Shown one piece after another: positions 59,251 through 64,000 of a stretch of DNA of 64,000 nt. The notes below the pieces were generated by a model. That model made no database searches and had not been told where the DNA came from. It saw only the letters and a list, made by a program, of their open reading frames with translations. Source of the stretch: Ochrobactrum sp. BTU1 (GTDB lineage: Bacteria > Pseudomonadota > Alphaproteobacteria > Rhizobiales > Rhizobiaceae); contig CP076354.1 of NCBI GenBank assembly GCA_018798825.1, positions 1,939,001 to 2,003,000 on the forward strand, in the 5' to 3' direction. Position numbers and translations under genes: made by a program. The stretch's first letter is position 1, and each line of letters opens with the position of its first letter.

Positions 59251-60132
59251 TTACCAGCTACCCGAAGCGCCGCCGCCACCCGACGAACCACCGCCGCCGG
59301 AAAACCCGCCGCCACCGCTGCTGCCCGATGACCATCCGCCACCACCGCCGGAAAAGCCACCGCCGCCGCCGGAACCGCCACGGGAATTAAAATCCATCAC
59401 CATGCCAAGCCAGCGATATTTTCCCGGACCGATCTTTTGGCCAAAAATCGGTGTCAGGATTGCCATGCCGAAACCGCCGAAGAAGATCAGGGCCCAGAAG
59501 GTAATGAAAACGACGAAAACCCAATCGATGTCATCGGAACCGGAACTCGTCTGAACATTCCGCTTGGCACGCGCTTCAAGTTCGGCAGCATCGCCGGACA
59601 GCACAGACAGAATGCCATCGACACCCTGCACGATACCGTTTGAATAATTGCCGGTGCGGAATTCCGGAATAATCGTGCCATTGATGATGACGCTCGAAAG
59701 CGCATCCGTCATCGTGCCTTCAAGCCCGTAACCGACCTCGATACGCACCTTGCGATCATTGGGTGCCACAACCAGCAGAATACCGTTGTTTTCCTGCTTC
59801 TGACCAAGCGCCCAGGCACGGAACAAGCGATTGGAATAGCTTTCAATGTCCTCGCCATTGAGGCTTGGAACAGTCACCACGACCACCTGATCGGATGACT
59901 TTGCTTCAAAATCCGCGAGTTTCTGGGTGAGTTGCTGCCGCTCAGCCGGATCAATGATCCCCGCCGCATCAACGACACGTCCCGTCAGCACCTGTGCCGG
60001 CTGTGCTGCATCCTGCGCATTCGCACCAACCGCAACAAAACTCGCAAACAGAAAAAACAGAAAAGCCGCAAGCAGTCGTGGCCCATTCAGGCCACGAACG
60101 ACCGCCTCACGAAAGGGAAGCAAAGCTGCCAC
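59251..60132 (-). CDS. TPM-domain protein with Gly/Ser-rich C-terminus (YgcG-like)
   Basis: A 293-residue protein. An N-terminal membrane segment or signal (LLAAFLFFLFASFVAVGANA) precedes the TPM domain (LTGRVVDAAGIIDPAERQQL, DQVVVVTVPSLNGEDIESYS, NDRKVRIEVGYGLEGTMTDA). A second membrane helix (VFVVFITFWALIFFGGFGMA) is followed by a tail of about 40 Gly and Ser with tryptophans (GGGGGFSGGGGGWSSG), a hallmark of the YgcG group. The start is GTG 60132; it lies 11 bases after lemA. Function is unknown; the domain faces the periplasm by topology, with the tail inside. Confidence 0.9.
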   Translation of the reverse strand: MAALLPFREAVVRGLNGPRLLAAFLFFLFASFVAVGANAQDAAQPAQVLTGRVVDAAGIIDPAERQQLTQKLADFEAKSSDQVVVVTVPSLNGEDIESYSNRLFRAWALGQKQENNGILLVVAPNDRKVRIEVGYGLEGTMTDALSSVIINGTIIPEFRTGNYSNGIVQGVDGILSVLSGDAAELEARAKRNVQTSSGSDDIDWVFVVFITFWALIFFGGFGMAILTPIFGQKIGPGKYRWLGMVMDFNSRGGSGGGGGFSGGGGGWSSGSSGGGGFSGGGGSSGGGGASGSW

Positions 60133-60143
60133 GGAACGCCCGA

Positions 60144-60782
60144 TCAGTTGTTGAAGTTGACCTGAGGCGCCGACTGGCTTGCAGCATCTGCAGTGAATGT
60201 CTGCATTGGCACGGCATCACGATACCAGATCCATGTCCAGATCATCGTCGGCATGGTGCGGATCGCCGTATTATAGACGCGGACCGCTTCGATATAATCG
60301 CGGCGTGCTACGGCAATGCGGTTTTCCGTGCCTTCAAGCTGCGACTGCAGTGCGAGGAAGTTCTGGTTGGCCTTGAGGTCCGGATAACGCTCCACCACCA
60401 CCATCAAGCGCGAAAGCGCACTGGTGAGGTTGGCCTGATTGTCCTGAAACTGCTTGAAGAGCTCTGGATTATTGAGTGTCTCCGGCGTGATCTGCACCTG
60501 CGTTGCCTTGGCACGCGCGTCGATGACAGCCTGCAGAGTTTCTTTTTCGTGGGCAGCATAACCCTTCACAGTCTCAACCAGGTTGGGAACGAGATCGGCA
60601 CGGCGCTGATACTGGTTCTGCACTTCGCTCCACGCAGCCTTGGCTTTTTCCTCATTGGTGGGAATGGTGTTGAAACCGCAAGCCGAAAGCAGCGGCACAA
60701 GCATCACAAGACCCAGAGCAATGAAAATACGGCGAACCGATGCTGGGAATGAGAAAGAACGGATAGCGGTCACAGCCGACAT
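60144..60782 (-). CDS. lemA: LemA family protein
   Basis: A 212-residue coiled-coil protein of the LemA family, anchored at the N-terminus. VRRIFIALGLVMLVPLLSAC gives a signal with lipobox LLSAC, so a lipoprotein is likely. SEVQNQYQRRADLVPNLVET and VKGYAAHEKETLQAVIDARA are the family signature, and RLMVVVERYPDLKANQNFLA, then LQSQLEGTENRIAVARRDYI, form the long helices. The role is unknown; it is found next to TPM proteins. The start is ATG 60782 after GGAGAACACT. It is first in the operon and divergent from the MarR-GNAT gene. Confidence 0.93.
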   Translation of the reverse strand: MSAVTAIRSFSFPASVRRIFIALGLVMLVPLLSACGFNTIPTNEEKAKAAWSEVQNQYQRRADLVPNLVETVKGYAAHEKETLQAVIDARAKATQVQITPETLNNPELFKQFQDNQANLTSALSRLMVVVERYPDLKANQNFLALQSQLEGTENRIAVARRDYIEAVRVYNTAIRTMPTMIWTWIWYRDAVPMQTFTADAASQSAPQVNFNN

Positions 60783-60965
60783 AGTGTTCTCCTGAAAAAG
60801 GCGCCTTCGCAGCGCCAGAGACAATCATGGTTGCCCGCATATGCGTGTTCACGAAAATGCGAGCCGTCAAATCAATAAGATAAAGCAATTTCTCGCATCG
60901 TCCAGCCCGTTTGCCAAGATGATCCGAGCATCGTCCTGGACGAAACAAACTGACGCTCTTCTATC

Positions 60966-61008
60966 ATGTTGACTCTATCAACATTCAGTATATTGATAGA
61001 GTCAACAT
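60966..61008. promoter_or_regulatory. 16-base perfect inverted repeat, probable operator
   Basis: ATGTTGACTCTATCAA (60966-60981) and TTGATAGAGTCAACAT (60993-61008) form a perfect inverted repeat with an 11-base spacer. Each arm reads TTGACT on one strand, a good -35 box, so divergent promoters for lemA and the MarR-GNAT gene may both lie on it. It ends 30 bases before the latter's start. Confidence 0.65.
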
Positions 61009-61038
61009 AACAGGCGACGTGCAAAGGCAGATGCGGGT

Positions 61039-61968
61039 ATGACACTCAATCAAAATCAGGACGATATTAGCAAGCTGCGCGCTTTCAACCGCGTCTATAC
61101 GCGTCGCTTAGGCCTACTCAACGCTCATCTCGACAAGAGCCCGTTCACGCTCACTGAAGCGCGCATTCTCTACGAGATCGCACATCGGGCCATGCCGACT
61201 GCCGCAGACGTCATGCGCGTTCTCGGGCTTGATCGTGGTCAGCTCAGCAGAACGCTGAAACGATTTGCTGAACGTGGCTTGCTGGAAACATCGCAGCACC
61301 CTGATGGTGGCCGTAGCCGTCCGATTGAACTGACCGACGCAGGGCGAAAAGCCTATTCGGCACTCGAAAGCAACACCTGCAAGGCTGTCGGTGGGCTACT
61401 CGACGAACTGCATCCGGACCAGCGCACCAATCTGGTGGCTGCCGCAGGCACCATCATGCGCATATTCGATGAGGATCACCGCCCGGAAGTGAAGTTGCGC
61501 GACTTGCAGGCTGGCGACCTCGGCTGGATCATCCATAGGCAAGCTTTGCTTTACAGCAAAGAATATGGCTGGAACCACGAATATGAAGCACTCGTCGCCC
61601 GTATTCTTGCCGACTACATTGAATCCTTTGACCCAACACATGATGGAGCCTGGGTGGCTGAACTCGATGGTCGCATCATTGGCTCGGTCTTTCTGGTGCG
61701 TGGAGACCGGCCAAAACTTGGCAAACTGCGTTTGCTATATGTCGAGCAGGAAGCACGCGGAACAGGTGTCGGGGCGAAGCTGGTAAATGCTTGTATTGAA
61801 CGCGCCCGCGCAGTCGGTGACGATCAACTCACCTTATGGACGAATAGCGTTTTGACCACAGCCCGGCGTCTCTATGAGCGGGCTGGATTCCAGTTTGTCG
61901 ACGAAGCACCGCACCATTCGTTCGGCGTTGATCTGATCGGACAGACCTGGGAAATGGATCTGAAGTAA
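61039..61968 (+). CDS. MarR-GNAT fusion: transcriptional regulator / N-acetyltransferase
   Basis: A two-domain protein of 309 residues. Residues 1-145 form a MarR winged helix (LNAHLDKSPFTLTEARILYE, AADVMRVLGLDRGQLSRTLK, HPDGGRSRPIELTDAGRKAY). Residues about 155-309 form a GNAT acetyltransferase (DLGWIIHRQALLYSKEYGWN, LRLLYVEQEARGTGVGAKLV, where RGTGVG binds acetyl-CoA, then TARRLYERAGFQFV). The fold combination occurs as a known architecture; the substrate and target genes are unknown. A perfect 16-base palindrome upstream is its likely operator and covers a divergent promoter for lemA. The ATG at 61039 has AGATGCGGGT before it. Confidence 0.92.
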   Translation: MTLNQNQDDISKLRAFNRVYTRRLGLLNAHLDKSPFTLTEARILYEIAHRAMPTAADVMRVLGLDRGQLSRTLKRFAERGLLETSQHPDGGRSRPIELTDAGRKAYSALESNTCKAVGGLLDELHPDQRTNLVAAAGTIMRIFDEDHRPEVKLRDLQAGDLGWIIHRQALLYSKEYGWNHEYEALVARILADYIESFDPTHDGAWVAELDGRIIGSVFLVRGDRPKLGKLRLLYVEQEARGTGVGAKLVNACIERARAVGDDQLTLWTNSVLTTARRLYERAGFQFVDEAPHHSFGVDLIGQTWEMDLK

Positions 61969-61997
61969 AATCAGGCAGACCTTTAATCAGAACATAA

Positions 61998-62027
61998 AAA
62001 AGGCAGCGGATTGCTCCGCTGCCTTTT
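61998..62027. terminator. Bidirectional terminator between the MarR-GNAT gene and rpsP
   Basis: A perfect 13-base stem (AAAAGGCAGCGGA / TCCGCTGCCTTTT) with a 4-base loop has T-rich ends on both strands and lies 30 bases past the one stop and 20 past the other. Confidence 0.9.
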
Positions 62028-62047
62028 CATTCGCAATGTGCGAAAGA

Positions 62048-62464
62048 TTATTCGCTTGCAGCTTCTTCAGCTGGAGCAGCTGCTGCGGCAGCAGCGGCTT
62101 CTGCTTCAGCTGCAGCCTTTGCAGCTGCATCTTCTTCAGCCTGCTTGGCAAGAGCGAGACGCTCCTGAGCCTTCTTACCTGGCAGACCCTTGGTCAGGTT
62201 GCTGCGTTCTTCACGCTTTGCAAGACCGGCCTGATCGAGGAAGCGAAGAACGCGATCGGTTGGCTGTGCGCCCTGTGCAATCCAATGCTGGATGCGGTCA
62301 GCGTCGAGCTTTACGCGTTCAGCGTCTTTAGCAAGCATTGGGTTCCATGCACCAACGGTTTCGATGAAACGGCCGTCGCGTGGGCTGCGAGCGTCAGCAA
62401 CAACAACGTGGTAGTAAGGACGCTTCTTGGAGCCAGCGCGGGCGAGACGGATCTTAAGAGCCAT
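62048..62464 (-). CDS. rpsP: 30S ribosomal protein bS16 with acidic/alanine tail
   Basis: A small-subunit protein of 138 residues against about 80-90 in many bacteria. [20 protein letters not shown] then [21 protein letters not shown] is the S16 core; after about residue 85 comes a rhizobial-type extension that ends in a Glu/Ala-rich tail ([14 protein letters not shown] and similar). The ATG at 62464 follows AAAGGAAAG. It lies after ffh and the chorismate mutase on the same strand but is closed by a terminator, and rimM, trmD and rplS do not follow. Confidence 0.97.
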   Translation of the reverse strand: MALKIRLARAGSKKRPYYHVVVADARSPRDGRFIETVGAWNPMLAKDAERVKLDADRIQHWIAQGAQPTDRVLRFLDQAGLAKREERSNLTKGLPGKKAQERLALAKQAEEDAAAKAAAEAEAAAAAAAAPAEEAASE

Positions 62465-62529
62465 TTTTTCTTTCCTTTAGACAATAGTTCTGCCCTGACG
62501 GGCAATTGGTTGAACCGCTTTTACGGTGT

Positions 62530-62841
62530 TCAGTTTCCGCTGTGATTGGCAGCGGCATGCTCATGGTGCCGAATGACTTCCTTCACGATGAAGTTCAGGA
62601 ATTTTTCGGCAAAATCTGGATCAAGATGGGCGTCAACTGCGAGGCCACGAAGGCGCTCGACCTGACGCTTCTCACGGACTGGGTCAGCAGCAGCAAGGCC
62701 GCGCTCAGCTTTCAGGACACCCACAGCCTTGGTGCAGCGAAAACGCTCCGCAAGCATGTGGATCAGTGCTGCATCGATGTTATCGATGGACGCACGCAGT
62801 GCGAGAAGTTCAGCAGGTACAGTGTTCTGTTCGTCAGCCAT
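62530..62841 (-). CDS. Chorismate mutase (AroQ class)
   Basis: A 103-residue all-helical monofunctional mutase that turns chorismate to prephenate for phenylalanine and tyrosine. LLALRASIDNIDAALIHMLA is the first helix with the conserved Arg and Asp, and ERFRCTKAVGVLKAERGLAA holds the Lys in the catalytic pocket; VREKRQVERLRGLAVDAHLD and the C-terminal helix follow. I choose ATG 62841, five bases after the ffh stop; GTG 62850 would overlap ffh. It is translationally linked with ffh and is followed by rpsP after 65 bases. Confidence 0.92.
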   Translation of the reverse strand: MADEQNTVPAELLALRASIDNIDAALIHMLAERFRCTKAVGVLKAERGLAAADPVREKRQVERLRGLAVDAHLDPDFAEKFLNFIVKEVIRHHEHAAANHSGN

Positions 62842-62846
62842 CTTAC

Positions 62847-64000
62847 TCACTTCTTCTTCGGCAAACCGGGAAGACCGCCGCCAAGACCTGGAAGCTTAGG
62901 TCCACCTAAACCTGGAAGGCCACCACCGGGAAGACCCGGCAGACCACCACCCTTGGTGAGACCAGCTGCTTCTGCCTGTTTGGCAAGCGCTTCAAGCTGC
63001 TTTGGGTCCATTTTGGATAGATCAGGCATACCGCCCATACCGCCAAGACCACCAAGGCCCATCTTGTTGGCAAGGCCGCCCATCATCTGCTTCATCATTC
63101 CGCCCTTGCCCTTGCCCATGACTTTCATCATGTCGGCCATCTGGCGGTGCATCTTGAGAAGCTTGTTGATGTCGGCAGCATTGGTGCCGGAACCCTTGGC
63201 AATGCGCTGCTTGCGGCTGTGCTTGAGAAGGTCGGGATTGGCCCGCTCAGCCTTGGTCATCGAGCCTATGATGGCGAGCTGACGATCAAATACCTTATCG
63301 TCAAGACCGACTGCTGCAGCCTTGTCCTTCATTCCGCCCATGCCGGGCATCATGCCCATGATGCTGCCCATACCACCGAGCTTTTTCATCTGGCCCAGCT
63401 GGTCAGCAAGATCGTTGAGATCGAACTTGCCTGACTGCATCTTTTTGGCCATCGCAGCGGCTTTTTCCGCATCGATGTTTTCGGCAGCCTTTTCGACGAG
63501 CGAAACAATGTCGCCCATGCCCAGAATTCGGTCGGCAATGCGCTTTGGATAGAACTCCTCAAGCGCATCCATTTTTTCGCCGGTGGCGATCAGCTTGATC
63601 GGCTTGCCGGTGATGGCGCGCATCGAAAGCGCTGCACCGCCACGGCCATCGCCATCCATACGGGTGAGGACGATACCGGTAATACCCACGCGTTCATCAA
63701 AATTGCGCGCGAGATTAACGGCGTCCTGACCGGTGAGGCTGTCTGCCACAAGCAGGATTTCATGCGGATTGGCGGCCTTGCGGATATCCGCCATTTCCAC
63801 CATCAGCGGCTCGTCGATATGCGTGCGACCAGCAGTATCGAGGATCACCACATCATGACCGCCAAGCTTTGCAGCCTGGACGGCGCGCTTGGCGATTTCA
63901 ACCGGCGACTGGCCAGCGATGATCGGCAATGTATCGACAGAGGTCTGGATGCCAAGCTGACGAAGCTGTTCCTGTGCTGCCGGACGACGTGTATCGAGCG
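62847..64000 (-). CDS. ffh: Signal recognition particle protein Ffh (5' part cut by the window edge)
   Basis: The C-terminal about 384 residues of the SRP GTPase that targets inner-membrane proteins. The frame runs through the right edge; the visible part begins in the G domain with DTRRPAAQEQLRQLGI, then VVILDTAGRTHIDE (G3), SLTGQDAVNLARNF (G4, with the TLTG-like site) and TRMDGDGRGGAALSM. The M domain follows with methionine-rich helices (GKGGMMKQMMGGLANKMGLG) that bind signal peptides and 4.5S RNA, ending in a Gly/Pro/Leu repeat tail (GLPGLPGGGLPGLGG). An open frame within the visible part that starts at a TTG (63929) is not the true start. Confidence 0.97.
   Translation of the reverse strand, partial: LDTRRPAAQEQLRQLGIQTSVDTLPIIAGQSPVEIAKRAVQAAKLGGHDVVILDTAGRTHIDEPLMVEMADIRKAANPHEILLVADSLTGQDAVNLARNFDERVGITGIVLTRMDGDGRGGAALSMRAITGKPIKLIATGEKMDALEEFYPKRIADRILGMGDIVSLVEKAAENIDAEKAAAMAKKMQSGKFDLNDLADQLGQMKKLGGMGSIMGMMPGMGGMKDKAAAVGLDDKVFDRQLAIIGSMTKAERANPDLLKHSRKQRIAKGSGTNAADINKLLKMHRQMADMMKVMGKGKGGMMKQMMGGLANKMGLGGLGGMGGMPDLSKMDPKQLEALAKQAEAAGLTKGGGLPGLPGGGLPGLGGPKLPGLGGGLPGLPKKK

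Overview
The window is ordinary core chromosome of an alphaproteobacterium of the order Rhizobiales, most likely Brucellaceae (Brucella/Ochrobactrum). This is inferred from gene content and order: an F1-only atpHAGDC operon beside priA and a small transaldolase, a rpmF-mtgA pair, a 1.6-kb-residue-class NAD-glutamate dehydrogenase, a PrpA-type hydroxyproline epimerase with Cys90/Cys253, alanine/lysine-rich tails on AtpD, LivG and S16, and short intergenic palindromic repeats of the rhizobial kind. I see no rRNA, tRNA, CRISPR array, insertion sequence, integrase or phage gene.

Layout. 1-6.9 kb: a small AT-rich orphan gene, rpmF and mtgA (minus), ispA (plus), a divergent HxlR regulator/MFS exporter pair, ispG (minus), and bdhA (plus). 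6.9-12.6 kb: a deoR-type regulator with an MFS gene, then pyruvate carboxylase. 12.8-20.4 kb: a branched-chain amino acid ABC transporter on the minus strand (livH-livM-livG-livF-DUF6867-livK-livK), with two substrate-binding paralogues and a helix-hairpin-helix-like tail fused to LivG. 20.6-23.9 kb: hydroxyproline epimerase plus a D-amino-acid oxidoreductase, divergent from a GntR regulator. 24-33 kb: a MarR regulator, atpHAGDC, a DUF4345-like membrane protein and priA. 33-39 kb: transaldolase-like aldolase, a RecF-like ATPase, leuS-lptE and yggS. 39-45 kb: FUSC-like protein, usg, acs, an SDHAF4-type protein, htpX and rsmB. 45-53.4 kb: heparinase II/III protein, purH, glpK, glpF and a UMF1-type MFS. 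53.5-64 kb: NAD-glutamate dehydrogenase, a lemA-TPM-TPM operon, a MarR-GNAT fusion protein, rpsP, a chorismate mutase and the C-terminal part of ffh, which runs off the right edge.

Together these genes serve central metabolism (acetate activation, anaplerosis, glycerol and hydroxybutyrate use, glutamate deamination), isoprenoid, purine and ATP synthesis, and envelope and translation upkeep.

No clearly new multi-gene system is present. The most unusual signals are non-coding or modular: three consecutive stem-loops in the acs leader, a family of palindromic elements that in four places supplies or overlaps the stop codon of the neighbouring gene, a copy of that element split by a second perfect palindrome, a 16-base perfect inverted repeat upstream of the MarR-GNAT gene, and the LivG tail. 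Starts were chosen by hand from ribosome-binding sites and family lengths. No database search was possible.
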